From assembly GCF_010977555.1 (NCBI RefSeq), contig NZ_CP048815.1, positions 434,001 through 498,000 on the forward strand: a stretch of 64,000 nucleotides of DNA, given 5' to 3'. The position numbers were made by a program, and so were the translations under genes. The DNA comes from Caulobacter rhizosphaerae. Its GTDB lineage: Bacteria > Pseudomonadota > Alphaproteobacteria > Caulobacterales > Caulobacteraceae. Every line of letters starts with the position of its first letter. Within the stretch, counting starts at the first letter, position 1. The notes beneath the pieces were generated by a model, which was not told where the DNA came from, made no database searches, and was given only the letters and a program-made list of their open reading frames with translations. Of this stretch, positions 18,201-25,845 are shown piece by piece.

Positions 18201-18683
18201 GGTCCGGCCATGGCGAACAAGGGCCTGTGGAACGCGTTTCAGCTCTACCAGCAAGGAGCCGCCGAGCGCACGGGCCCCCAGCAGTCGGTGGCGCGGGTCA
18301 CCGACCAGAATTTCGTCGCCTATTACCGCTCGGCCCTGGTGCTGGAGAGCGTGCGCGACCTGGTGGGCGAGGCGGCCCTGCACGCCGCCTTGCGCGAGTT
18401 TCTTGTGGCCCACCGGTTCAAGGGCGCGCCCTACGCGACCAGCGAAGACCTGATGGCCGTGTTGCGCCGCCATTGTCCGCCTGAGTCATGGGGACAGGTC
18501 GAACGCCTGTTCCGGGGCGACGGCGCCCCGCCGCTGACGTTCTACGGCGGGCTGGACGATGTCGTGGCGGCGATCAAGGCCCAGGCGCCTGAAGCGAAGG
18601 TCACCGCCGGCGGACCTCCTGACGCCAAGTCGCCTAAGGCGGCGCCGGGCAGGGCGAAGGTGGCCGCTACAGCCCCCCGCTGA
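15243..18683 (+). CDS. ABC-2-type permease fused to M1-family zinc aminopeptidase
   Basis: This 1146-residue protein starts at a GTG. About the first 600 residues hold two sets of TM helices of the ABC-2 permease type. The last 500 or so are a periplasmic-side M1 peptidase domain. The zinc site is HELAHQWW with the third ligand Glu in LLSEGLAEY; I count 19 residues between HExxH and that Glu rather than the 18 of classic M1 enzymes. The GAMEN equivalent is PFSENIGF. Family members normally follow a gene for an ABC ATPase; none is adjacent here. The 3' end overlaps the convergent ccr gene by 17 bp. Function is unknown, perhaps peptide processing coupled to export. Confidence 0.85.
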   Translation: MGRVDPSGLWKAIRSGARVALASARRAAHVALFEIGRQIRQPLFWVAGALFFAFAVMLMSTHGILGSAVTARNAPPELSKAVVVLSVFYLAVVVAMAGDAALRDARSGFEPILRATPVRRFEHLLGRWIGAQVAANLAFLVGLSGLIAGVFAPWTDKAAVGAFDLAQTLVVVMVVAVPTVAALTSLCFALAAGLRSVTAVYVTVIVLWVLALRAVSLSQQLHGWWFTAVSLVEPFGLIALRADLGDLDPALRAAAAVRWGGYLVDNRLAWAALSTGLVGLALLFERIDDLARLRRSPAAVSAMAAPMAWPRVAPRFDAAMRLVQFRARLAWELRMLLRSPSLLILIALSALLSFWSLWSAGEINEVPALPATRILAADLGKWFTLMGLIVCTFYAGELVWRDRDLQAGEMIDVSPVPDACLMAAKVLAMGVVVLLLGATGVVSAFAVQTAKGYFDGRPDLYLSMMVLPIGGALMVMVAGSIAAAALSPNRYVAWGVTGAVIGVAFVTSSYGVDHPLLVFLAGPSNSLSEMNTAGDGTHAGDWINLYWSLWMGIALLAAWLVWPRGRPAPWRARRDQALRRLRGPGGWIAGGLAAALLAVGGFVFLNVNVWNSYTAKPQAEAQTADWERAVRPYVGLPEPTIVAVTLRVDIRPRRPSLVAEGTYVIENRTGQALRTIHVDMPGGLDRSTLDVEGATRTSNPYGLAVLRLDRPMAPGERRRLRFRSEITPRGFGDDGGQTAIVENGTFLQSWLFAPSMGVRTQGFLTDADARRRQGLPAERVEFEPSDPRATRQNDVHADWATSDITVVTDADQTPIAPGRLVASGVADGRRTARFVSDQPILTAFSIQSARYAVRRAEHGKVAIAIYYHPGHQANVERMIKAVEGGLDVFQVQFGPYQFDDLRIVEFPAYGDYAQSFAGTIPFSENIGFVADMRDPKGFDYVTNVTLHELAHQWWAHQVIGADAKGARLLSEGLAEYSAFMAQSRLQGPAMANKGLWNAFQLYQQGAAERTGPQQSVARVTDQNFVAYYRSALVLESVRDLVGEAALHAALREFLVAHRFKGAPYATSEDLMAVLRRHCPPESWGQVERLFRGDGAPPLTFYGGLDDVVAAIKAQAPEAKVTAGGPPDAKSPKAAPGRAKVAATAPR

Positions 18684-19950
18684 TCTCCACCACCTCCTGG
18701 AACGTCCGCAGGCCTGGCCGCTGGGCGCAGACCAGCACGGCCATGTTGCCGGGCAGGTGCTGGTTGGCCAGCATCTTCTCGTGGGCGGCGGGGATGTCGT
18801 TCCAGGGGAAGACTTCCGACAGGCAGGGGTCCACCCGCCGGTCGATGACCAGCTGGTTGGCGGCGCTGGCCTGCATCAGGTTGGCGAAGTGGCTGCCCTG
18901 GACGCGCTTCTGGCGCATCCACAGGAAGCGGGCGTCCATGGTCAGGTTGAAGCCGCTGGTGCCGGCGCAGATGGCCACCATGCCGCCGCGCTTGACCACG
19001 AACACGCTGACCGGGAAGGTCTGCTCTCCAGGGTGCTCGAACACCAGGTCGACGTCGCGGTTGCCGGTGACCTGCCAGATGGCTTTGCCGAACTTGCGGC
19101 TTTCCTTCATGTAGTCGGCGAATTCGGAGCCGTTGACCTTGGGCAGCTGGCCCCAGCAGTTGAATTCCTTGCGGTTCAGCACCGCCTTGGCGCCCATGCT
19201 CCTCACATAGTCGATCTTGTCGTCGTCGCTGACCACGCCGATGGCGTTGGCCCCGACCACGGCGGCCAGCTGCACGGCGAACACGCCCAGGCCGCCCGAG
19301 GCCCCCCAGACCAGCACGTTCTGGCCGGGCTTCAGTTCGTGCGGCTTGTGGCCGAACAGCATGCGGTAGGCGGTGGCCAGGGTCAGGGTGTAGCAGGCGG
19401 CCTCTTCCCAGGTCAGGTGCCGGGGCCGCGGCATCAGCTGGCGCGACTGCACCCGGCAGAACTGGGCGAAGCTGCCGTCCGGGGTCTCGTAGCCCCAGAT
19501 CCGCTGGCTGGACGAGAACATCGGGTCGCCGCCGTTGCACTCCTCGTCGTCGCCGTCATCCTGGTTGCAGTGGATGACCACCTCGTCGCCGAGCTTCCAG
19601 CGCTTGACCTTGGCGCCGACCTTCCAGACGATCCCCGAGGCGTCGGACCCGGCCACGTGGTAGGCCTGCTTGTGGCCGTCCAGCGGGCTGATCGGCTCGC
19701 CCAGCGCGGCCCAGACGCCGTTGTAGTTGACGCCCGCGGCCATCACCAGCACCAGCACCTCGTCCTCGCCGATCTCCCAGGTGGGCACGACCTCGACCTG
19801 CATGGCCTGGGACGGCTTGCCATGGCGCTCCTTGCGGATGGCCCAGGCGTACATGGTCTTGGGCACATGGAAGGCCGGCGGGATCTCGCCGATCTCGTAG
19901 AGGTCCTTCAACTCGGGCGCGTTCCCGGTCTGGGCCAGCGTGTCGGTCAT
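18667..19950 (-). CDS. ccrA: Crotonyl-CoA carboxylase/reductase
   Basis: This 427-residue medium-chain reductase/dehydrogenase carries out NADPH-dependent reductive carboxylation of crotonyl-CoA to ethylmalonyl-CoA, the key step of the ethylmalonyl-CoA pathway for acetate assimilation. Characteristic segments are AAGVNYNGVWAALGEPIS near the N-terminus, the insert CNQDDGDDEECNGGDPMF, the nucleotide motif VWGASGGLGVFAVQLA, and CO2-pocket-type residues downstream (EHPGEQTFPVS). The ATG at 19950 is preceded by GGGGAG, and the 33-codon upstream extension is not family-like. The gene converges on and overlaps the ABC/M1 gene. No other pathway gene is linked except possibly the divergent enoyl-CoA hydratase. 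Confidence 0.93.
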   Translation of the reverse strand: MTDTLAQTGNAPELKDLYEIGEIPPAFHVPKTMYAWAIRKERHGKPSQAMQVEVVPTWEIGEDEVLVLVMAAGVNYNGVWAALGEPISPLDGHKQAYHVAGSDASGIVWKVGAKVKRWKLGDEVVIHCNQDDGDDEECNGGDPMFSSSQRIWGYETPDGSFAQFCRVQSRQLMPRPRHLTWEEAACYTLTLATAYRMLFGHKPHELKPGQNVLVWGASGGLGVFAVQLAAVVGANAIGVVSDDDKIDYVRSMGAKAVLNRKEFNCWGQLPKVNGSEFADYMKESRKFGKAIWQVTGNRDVDLVFEHPGEQTFPVSVFVVKRGGMVAICAGTSGFNLTMDARFLWMRQKRVQGSHFANLMQASAANQLVIDRRVDPCLSEVFPWNDIPAAHEKMLANQHLPGNMAVLVCAQRPGLRTFQEVVEISGGL

Positions 19951-20234
19951 CTCACTCCCCGGTCTCTTCGGCGCTGCAACACGAACGCTCGAACGGCTTC
20001 CTGCGCTCCGTGGACCATTCCGCCGGCTCGGAACCCGGCGTCGGTCCATCCTTACGGCCTCCGCGCGCGATGTTCAGCCGCCAAGGTCGGCCCAGGCTGT
20101 GACAAGCGTTTAACTCTGGCAAGGGAAAGTTGTTGCGTCGCAGCATGGTTGCGCATGAAACGACCGTCGTCCGCGCCGACCAAGAAGGAACGGCTCAGCT
20201 TTCCAAACCAGCCCTCATCCGCCACGTTCGACCG

Positions 20235-20975
20235 ATGAGCGCGATGATCCACGTCAGCCGCCCCACCGGCTCGATCCTGCTGCTGGAGCTGGACGCCCCG
20301 CCGGCCAACGCCCTGGGGCTGGCCGTGCGGGCCCAGCTGGTCAAGATCCTAGACGAGATCGCCACCGACGACGAGGTTCGCGCGGTGGTGCTGACCGGCC
20401 GGGGCGGGGTGTTCTGCGCCGGCGACGACCTGCGCGAGGCTCATGGACGGACCGCGCCCGACGCCCTGGCGGCGGTCGAAAACTTCAACCGGCTGATGGA
20501 CTGGATCGAGGCCCTGCGCGTGCCGCTGATCGCCGCCATCGACGGCTGGTGCTTCGGCGGCGGGCTGGAGCTGGCCCTGGCCTGCGACATCCGCCTGGCC
20601 AGCGACCGCGCGGTGTTCGCCGCCTCCGGGGTCAATATCGGGCTGATGGCCTCGGTCACGCGCCTGCCCCGGCTGATCGGCCCGGCGCGGGCCAAGGCCC
20701 ACCTGCTGACCGGCGCCCAGTTCGGCCCCGAACGGGCCCTGGCCGACGGGATCGTCACCGCGGTGCACCCGCCCGAGCGCCTGCTGCCCGAAGCCTTCCA
20801 CCTGGCCGAATGGATCGCCTCGCGCGCGCCCCTGGCGGTGGAGGCCACCAAGCGCGTCGTCGACGGCCGGTCCTATGTCGAGGAGGAGCTGCCGGCCCTG
20901 GTGGCCAGCGCCGACCACCGCGAGGCGATCGCCGCATTCATGGCCAAGCGCTCGGCGCTGTTCCGGCGAGGATGA
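20235..20975 (+). CDS. Enoyl-CoA hydratase/isomerase-family protein
   Basis: This 246-residue crotonase-fold protein has the oxyanion-hole segments GRGGVFCAGDDLREAH and GWCFGGGLELALACD. The position usually holding the first catalytic Glu reads GLMASVTRLPRLIG without an acidic residue, so it may not be a simple hydratase and could act as an isomerase, hydrolase or decarboxylase-type crotonase. It is divergent from ccr across 284 nt, which suggests acyl-CoA metabolism. The ATG at 20235 is chosen by family length; no strong ribosome site is visible and the ATG at 20244 is also possible. Confidence 0.8.
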   Translation: MSAMIHVSRPTGSILLLELDAPPANALGLAVRAQLVKILDEIATDDEVRAVVLTGRGGVFCAGDDLREAHGRTAPDALAAVENFNRLMDWIEALRVPLIAAIDGWCFGGGLELALACDIRLASDRAVFAASGVNIGLMASVTRLPRLIGPARAKAHLLTGAQFGPERALADGIVTAVHPPERLLPEAFHLAEWIASRAPLAVEATKRVVDGRSYVEEELPALVASADHREAIAAFMAKRSALFRRG

Positions 20976-21220
20976 CCCCAATCGGCGGGACGTGGGAACG
21001 TATTTCCAACGGCCGGTCCCGCAACCGTGCTAAACTCTCCCAAAGGCGCTAGGACGCGCCCTCGACGAGTTCCAGCCCGCTTGGCGGGCCGTCTCGACGC
21101 ACCCCGGAAAGGGGTCGCATGACCGTCAGTCGCCACGACCAGCGCCCTTCACGGACCTGATATCGCCGTTCACCGCGCGCGCCGTCGCGCGCGGCCTCTC
21201 TGTCGAAAAAGGAACGCTCC

Positions 21221-21328
21221 TTGTCCAAAGGCAATCGTGAAGTCCGCAAGCCCAAGACCGCCAAGCCCAAGGTGATCGCCGCCGCCGCGCCGACCCTGCT
21301 GTCGCCGCTGGGCGGCAAGAAGAAATAG
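21221..21328 (+). CDS. 35-residue basic micro-protein, TTG start
   Basis: A TTG codon preceded by AAAAAGGAACG opens a 35-residue Lys/Arg-rich peptide beginning MSKGNREVRKPK and ending GGKKK. The MSKGNRE-KKPK opening resembles very small conserved alphaproteobacterial proteins of unknown function. It is rich in Lys, Pro and Ala, predicted disordered, and could bind nucleic acid. It is the first of four consecutive short genes. It is easily missed because of length and start codon. Confidence 0.6.
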   Translation: MSKGNREVRKPKTAKPKVIAAAAPTLLSPLGGKKK

Positions 21329-21367
21329 CCGTCGCGTTCCCGTCGCCCCCGATCGAAGGAGACTTCC

Positions 21368-21493
21368 ATGAAGACCTATCCCGGAACCCGCCCCACGGGG
21401 CCCAAGGGCCTCAACGATCCCCGCTCGACCGGTAATCAGCCCACGCGGCCCCGGCCGATCGACCCTGACGCCCTGCGCGGCACCAAGACCTGA
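21368..21493 (+). CDS. 41-residue Pro/Gly/Thr-rich micro-protein
   Basis: The ATG at 21368 is preceded by a strong AAGGAG. The 41-residue product (MKTYPGTRPTGPKG...) is rich in Pro, Thr, Arg and Gly, with no hydrophobic segment and no Cys. I do not recognise it. The ribosome site, GC-biased codons and position between two other small genes on the same strand support translation. Gaps to its neighbours are 39 and 22 nt. Confidence 0.55.
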   Translation: MKTYPGTRPTGPKGLNDPRSTGNQPTRPRPIDPDALRGTKT

Positions 21494-21515
21494 GCCCTCC
21501 AATGAAGAGCACGAC

Positions 21516-21848
21516 ATGAACGAGACCAAGGGCGCCCGGTTGGCCGACCGGCTGAAGACGGCCGCCGAGGCCAAGCAGGCGCTGCTGGCCAAGTTCAAGC
21601 CCAGGCCGGCGGCCGCCGACCCGCTGTTCGGCGAGCGCGGCGTCGCGGCGGCGGCCGAGCTGAAGGCCGTCCGCGCCGAACGCCAGGCGGTCCGCACCGT
21701 CAAGAAGAAGGCGGCCGACGCCGTCGCCGCCGGGGCGGCGGTCGCGGCCGTCGAGCGCGCCGAACGCAAGCGGGCCAAGGCCCCCACCGAGGCCGAGGCC
21801 AAGGACAAGCGCGACGCCAAGTACGCGGCCCGCAAGGCGCGCCGCTGA
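21516..21848 (+). CDS. DUF6481-like small basic coiled-coil protein
   Basis: This 110-residue protein is almost entirely Ala/Lys/Arg/Glu and predicted helical. The N-terminus (RLADRLKTAAEAKQALLAKFKPRPAAADPLF) matches the pattern of DUF6481 proteins common in alphaproteobacteria. No enzymatic motif is present; high charge and helix suggest nucleic-acid or ribosome association, which is inference. It is third in the run of small genes and stops 12 nt before the next start. Confidence 0.65.
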   Translation: MNETKGARLADRLKTAAEAKQALLAKFKPRPAAADPLFGERGVAAAAELKAVRAERQAVRTVKKKAADAVAAGAAVAAVERAERKRAKAPTEAEAKDKRDAKYAARKARR

Positions 21849-21860
21849 TGGCCCCTGTTG

Positions 21861-22109
21861 ATGTCTAAGCGCGCCCCCGTTCCGGTCTCGCCGTTCGGCT
21901 CGCAGGACTATGAGCTGCTGTGCGACAACCTGGTCACCCTGCGCGAGGCCCATATCCGCTCGCGCCACGCCCGGCCGATGCGGGTGGGCGACCTGTGCAC
22001 GCTCACCCAGGATGGCGAGGTCTACGAGCTGGTGGTCACCGACTTCACCGATCGCGGCGGCGAGGGCTGGAGCGTCCGCTGCCGGATCATCGAGGCGCTC
22101 CGCCGCTGA
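21861..22109 (+). CDS. Small conserved hypothetical protein (82 residues)
   Basis: This 82-residue soluble protein contains a compact beta-rich segment (MRVGDLCTLTQDGEVYELVVTDFTDRGGEGWSVRCRIIE type) suggestive of a small OB- or SH3-like barrel. It begins at the ATG at 21861, 12 nt after the DUF6481-like gene, as the last of four small genes. It converges with the minus-strand lipoprotein, with a 9-nt gap. I do not recognise a named family. Confidence 0.55.
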   Translation: MSKRAPVPVSPFGSQDYELLCDNLVTLREAHIRSRHARPMRVGDLCTLTQDGEVYELVVTDFTDRGGEGWSVRCRIIEALRR

Positions 22110-22118
22110 TGTCCGAGC

Positions 22119-22982
22119 CTACATCGACTTGATCAGCGCCCATTGCGCCATCCGCGCCTTGGCGCGTTCGCAGAGACGCGGCGTGCGCGAGACGTCCGGA
22201 CCGCCGCACCAGGACGCCAGGGCTTCGGCCCCCTCGTCGGTGGTGAAATCGACGATCGCGGCGTCCATCAGGGCATATCGATCGGCCGAGGGCGAAGGCG
22301 GCTCCAGCCATGTGAAATGGGCCGCGGACATCAGGGCGTCCTTGGCCGTCCAGACGTAGATCGTCGAGGGCGGCTGACCCGCGCGGTTCATCAGCCAGGC
22401 CCGTTCGGCGACCTTCATGACGAGCTCCGCGGGTCCAGCGACCCGAACCTCGGCGGGATCCCTCTGGCTCGGCGGGATGTCGGCGCCGGGCATGGGATTG
22501 CCACGGATCTCTTCCTGGAACCAGGCGGCCGAAATCTGGGCGGCGGTCAGGAAGCGCACATAGGCCTTGTGGTCGCCCCAGGCGCAGCCGTTCACCTGCT
22601 GGTGCATGCCTTCCGAATTCACGAACGTGGATTTGATCAGCACGGCGGGATGGGCCGGGTGGCCCGGTTGGGTGAACACGTAGATCCTGTCCTCGCCATC
22701 CACGGGATAGACCGCCACCTTGGCCCACACCGTTGAAGCGTCAGGAAGATCGTTCGACGGTTCGGCGGCCTGCAGCGCCTCATAGCCGGGCTGATTCCTC
22801 GACCGGGCCTTGGCGTAGTCGAGGAAGGCGTTGTAGCGGGCGGCGCAGTTGGGGCTGGTCGTGTCGACGGCGCCCTGGACCCTTCCATAGGGCTCGAAGA
22901 CGGATTTCGGCGCGGGTTTGCAACCGGCGACCAGGCTGAGCGCGCACAGCGCCACGACGGATGAAAACAAGGATGACCCCAT
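22119..22982 (-). CDS. Putative lipoprotein of unknown function
   Basis: This 287-residue protein starts at the ATG at 22982, which gives a clean lipoprotein signal (MGSSLFSSVVALCALSLVAGC, lipobox VAGC). The in-frame extension upstream lacks such a signal and runs across an operator, so it is discounted. The mature part is soluble with several Trp and Cys residues (NGCAWGDHKAYVRFL, ASWCGG). No known domain is recognised. It is divergent from the GH3 gene, so the palindrome at 23031-23046 could influence both. Confidence 0.6.
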   Translation of the reverse strand: MGSSLFSSVVALCALSLVAGCKPAPKSVFEPYGRVQGAVDTTSPNCAARYNAFLDYAKARSRNQPGYEALQAAEPSNDLPDASTVWAKVAVYPVDGEDRIYVFTQPGHPAHPAVLIKSTFVNSEGMHQQVNGCAWGDHKAYVRFLTAAQISAAWFQEEIRGNPMPGADIPPSQRDPAEVRVAGPAELVMKVAERAWLMNRAGQPPSTIYVWTAKDALMSAAHFTWLEPPSPSADRYALMDAAIVDFTTDEGAEALASWCGGPDVSRTPRLCERAKARMAQWALIKSM

Positions 22983-23030
22983 GCCGGCAGTGGGGCACGG
23001 GCAAACCGGCCCGGGCAAGGGCGAAGCTTT

Positions 23031-23046
23031 AAGGTACCGGTACCTT
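23031..23046. promoter_or_regulatory. Perfect 16-bp palindrome, candidate operator
   Basis: AAGGTACCGGTACCTT is fully self-complementary with a central CCGG. It sits in the 164-nt divergent gap between the lipoprotein and GH3 genes, 49 nt after the lipoprotein start and about 100 nt before the GH3 start. The central CG dyad is typical of LacI/GalR-family operators. Confidence 0.5.
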
Positions 23047-23086
23047 TTTGCTGTTCCGGATCCCCAGCTTATGTCTACATAATCCC

Positions 23087-23100
23087 TGACACCGGTGTCG
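23087..23100. promoter_or_regulatory. LacI-type operator in front of GH3 gene
   Basis: TGACACCGGTGTCG is a 14-bp near-perfect dyad (one mismatch at the end) 46 nt upstream of the GH3 start. The same word with the last base restored (TGACACCGGTGTCA) lies before the TonB-dependent receptor at 46041-46054. Identity at two separate sugar-utilisation genes supports a shared repressor of the LacI family; no such regulator is encoded in the window. Confidence 0.6.
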
Positions 23101-23146
23101 TGCCGGCCAAGACGACCTTGCAAGGTCGCGGGACGAGGGGAAACGC

Positions 23147-25777
23147 GTGAAGCCTTCAACGATCAGACCGTCGAGCTGCGCGCTCGCCTTGGCCCTTTCC
23201 CTGGCGTCCGGCGCCGCCTGCGCCCAGGCCCCCGCCGCCTTCCTCGACCCGGCCCTGAAGCCGGAAGCCCGCGCCGCGGCCCTGGTCTCGGCCATGACCC
23301 TGGAGGAGAAGGCCGGCCAGTTGAAGCACGCCGCCCCGGCCATTCCGCGCCTCTCCGTCCCGGCCTACAACTGGTGGAGCGAGGGGCTGCACGGCGTGGC
23401 TCGGGCCGGGGAGGCCACGGTGTTCCCGCAGGCCATCGGCATGGCCGCCACCTGGGACGCGCCGATGATCCACGGGATCGCCGACACCATCGCCACCGAG
23501 TTCCGGGCCAAGTACGTCGCGACGCGCGCGGCGGACGGCGGCTCGGCCCAGTATCGCGGCCTGACCGTCTGGTCGCCCAACATCAACATCTTCCGCGATC
23601 CGCGTTGGGGCCGGGGCCAGGAGACCTGGGGCGAGGATCCGCACCTGACGGCCGAGATGGGCGTGGCCTTCGCCACCGGCCTGCAGGGCGACGACCCGGC
23701 CTATTACAAGACCGTGGCCACGGCCAAGCACTTCGCGGTGCACAGCGGCCCCGAGGCCGACCGCCACCGCGACGACGTCCACCCCTCGGCCCACGACCTG
23801 GAGGACACCTACCTGCCGGCCTTCAAGGCCCTGGTCACCCAGGCCCGGGTGGAGTCGGTGATGTGCGCCTACAACGCCGTCGACGGCGTCCCGGCCTGCG
23901 CAAACACCGCCCTGCTGGCCGACCGGCTGCGGCGGGACTGGGGCTTTTCCGGCCATGTGGTCTCGGACTGCGCGGCGATCGCCGACGTCTTCCTGCCCAC
24001 CTCGCACGGCTATGTGAAGACCGCCGAGCTGGCCGTGGCCGCCAGCCTGAAGGCGGGGACCGACCTGTTCTGCGGCGAGTTCGGGCCGGACAAGAGCAGC
24101 GACGTCGCGCCGATCGTCAAGGCGGTGCAAGACGGGCTGGTCGACCAGGCCCTGCTGGACCAGGCCGTGCGGCGGCTGTTCGTCGCCCGCCTGAAGTTGG
24201 GCCTGTTCGACCCGCCCGAGCGCGTGCCGTACTTCAAGATCACCGCCGCCCAGAACGACACGCCCGAGCACCGCGCCCTGTCGCTGGAGGCCGCCAAGGC
24301 CTCGCTGGTGCTGCTGAAGAACAATGGCCTGCTGCCGCTGAAGGCCGCCCCCGCCCGGATCGCGGTGATTGGTCCCAACGCCGATAGCCTGGACGCTCTG
24401 GTCGGCAATTATAATGGCACGCCGTCCCGACCGGTCACCGTGCTGGCGGGGCTGCGCGAGCGATTCCCCGGCGCGAAGATCGAAGTCGTCGAGGGCAGCG
24501 GCTGGACCGAGGCGCCGCGCGAGGCCGTGCCGGACTCGGCGCTGAAGGACCTGACGGTCGAAACCTTCCAGGGGCTGGACCTTGAAGGGCCGGCGACGGC
24601 GCCGCAGCCGGCGACCAACGCGGCCTTCGGCTGGGGGCGGCCCCAGCGCCAGGCGCGCCAGACCTCGATGCGCTGGACCGGGGTGCTGACCTCGACCGAA
24701 ACCGGCGTCCACCGCTTCTCGGTCAGCGGCGAGGGCGGCTACCGGGTGATCGTCGACGGCCGGACCGTGGTCGACGCCTGGACCCGGGCCCCCGACTCCG
24801 CCCCCGACGGCCAGGTCGTGCTGACGGCCGGCAAGGCCCACGCGATCATCGTCGAGGCCAACCAGGCCGGCTCGCGCGGCGACCTGCGCCTGCAATGGAG
24901 CCGGCCCAGCCGAGGGGCTGACGCCGCCGTGGCCGCGGCCAGGGCCGCCGACCTGGTGGTCTTCGTCGGCGGGCTGACCGCCAAGCTGGAAGGCGAGGAG
25001 ATGTCGGTGCGGGCCAAGGGCTTCGCCGGCGGCGACCGCAACAGCCTGGACCTGCCCGCCGCCCAGGAGGGCCTGCTGGAGCGCCTGCACGCGACCGGCA
25101 AGCCCATCATCCTTGTACTGATGAATGGCTCGGCCCTAAGCGTGAACTGGGCCGACGCCCACCTGCCGGCCATCGTCGAGGCCTGGTATCCGGGCGGCGA
25201 GGGCGGTCGCGCGGTGGCCGGTCTGCTGGCCGGCGACTTCAGTCCGGCCGGCCGCCTGCCGGTGACCTTCTATCGGTCCGCCGACCAGTTGCCGCCGTTC
25301 AAGGACTACGGCATGGCCGGCCGCACCTACCGCTATTTCGCCGGCGAGGCGCTATATCCGTTCGGCCATGGCCTCAGCTACACGCGGTTCGCCTATGGCA
25401 AGCCGGTGCTGGAGCGGGCGACGGTGAAGGCGGGCCAGACCCAGGGCGTCGAGGTCGAGGTCACCAATCGCGGCGAGCGCGACGGCGACGAAGTGGTCCA
25501 GCTCTACGTGTCGCGCGACGCGCCCGGCGCGCCGGTGCGGTCGCTGCAAGGCTTCCAGCGGATCCATCTGAAGGCCGGCGAGACCCGCCGCGTGCGGTTC
25601 GCGCTGGACGGGGCGGCGATGAGCGTCGTCGGACCTGACGGGACGCGGTCGATCGCCGCCGGTCCGGTGAGGCTGTGGATCGGCGGCGGCCAGCCGTTGG
25701 CGCGGCCGGGCCTGGCCGCGCCGGCCGGCGTCGAGGCGCGGTTCGTCGTCGAAGGCGGTCGGACGGCCGCGGACTGA
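23147..25777 (+). CDS. Glycoside hydrolase family 3 beta-glycosidase with PA14-like insert
   Basis: This 876-residue exported enzyme has a signal peptide (to about residue 26, ACAQ). The order is a GH3 N-domain with the nucleophile Asp in VVSDC (Asp274), a C-domain, a PA14-like insertion around residues 500-590 (TSTETGVHRFSVSGEGGYRVIVDG), and a C-terminal fibronectin-III-like domain (EVEVTNRGERDGDEVVQLYVS). This layout is shared by beta-glucosidases and beta-xylosidases that cut the non-reducing end of plant oligosaccharides. Start is a GTG with GAGGGGAAA upstream. Two palindromic operators precede it. Xylosidase versus glucosidase specificity is undecided; the PHE/TRP-rich NWWSEGLHGVA motif leans to xylosidase/arabinosidase. 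Confidence 0.9.
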   Translation: MKPSTIRPSSCALALALSLASGAACAQAPAAFLDPALKPEARAAALVSAMTLEEKAGQLKHAAPAIPRLSVPAYNWWSEGLHGVARAGEATVFPQAIGMAATWDAPMIHGIADTIATEFRAKYVATRAADGGSAQYRGLTVWSPNINIFRDPRWGRGQETWGEDPHLTAEMGVAFATGLQGDDPAYYKTVATAKHFAVHSGPEADRHRDDVHPSAHDLEDTYLPAFKALVTQARVESVMCAYNAVDGVPACANTALLADRLRRDWGFSGHVVSDCAAIADVFLPTSHGYVKTAELAVAASLKAGTDLFCGEFGPDKSSDVAPIVKAVQDGLVDQALLDQAVRRLFVARLKLGLFDPPERVPYFKITAAQNDTPEHRALSLEAAKASLVLLKNNGLLPLKAAPARIAVIGPNADSLDALVGNYNGTPSRPVTVLAGLRERFPGAKIEVVEGSGWTEAPREAVPDSALKDLTVETFQGLDLEGPATAPQPATNAAFGWGRPQRQARQTSMRWTGVLTSTETGVHRFSVSGEGGYRVIVDGRTVVDAWTRAPDSAPDGQVVLTAGKAHAIIVEANQAGSRGDLRLQWSRPSRGADAAVAAARAADLVVFVGGLTAKLEGEEMSVRAKGFAGGDRNSLDLPAAQEGLLERLHATGKPIILVLMNGSALSVNWADAHLPAIVEAWYPGGEGGRAVAGLLAGDFSPAGRLPVTFYRSADQLPPFKDYGMAGRTYRYFAGEALYPFGHGLSYTRFAYGKPVLERATVKAGQTQGVEVEVTNRGERDGDEVVQLYVSRDAPGAPVRSLQGFQRIHLKAGETRRVRFALDGAAMSVVGPDGTRSIAAGPVRLWIGGGQPLARPGLAAPAGVEARFVVEGGRTAAD

Positions 25778-25845
25778 CCCGCCGGTGGACGGCGCCGCGC
25801 GGCGGGGGCAGGATCGCGGCGATCTCCCGCCGGTTCCGGAGCGCC

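Noticed and set aside
15108..18473. Very long minus-strand open frame (over 1100 codons) opposite the ABC/M1 gene, and similar long antisense frames at 57456-60488 and 39366-41219
   Set aside because: GC-rich codon bias leaves antisense frames open. The translations are His/Gln/Arg/Gly-rich low-complexity text without domains, while the opposite strand encodes clear families.
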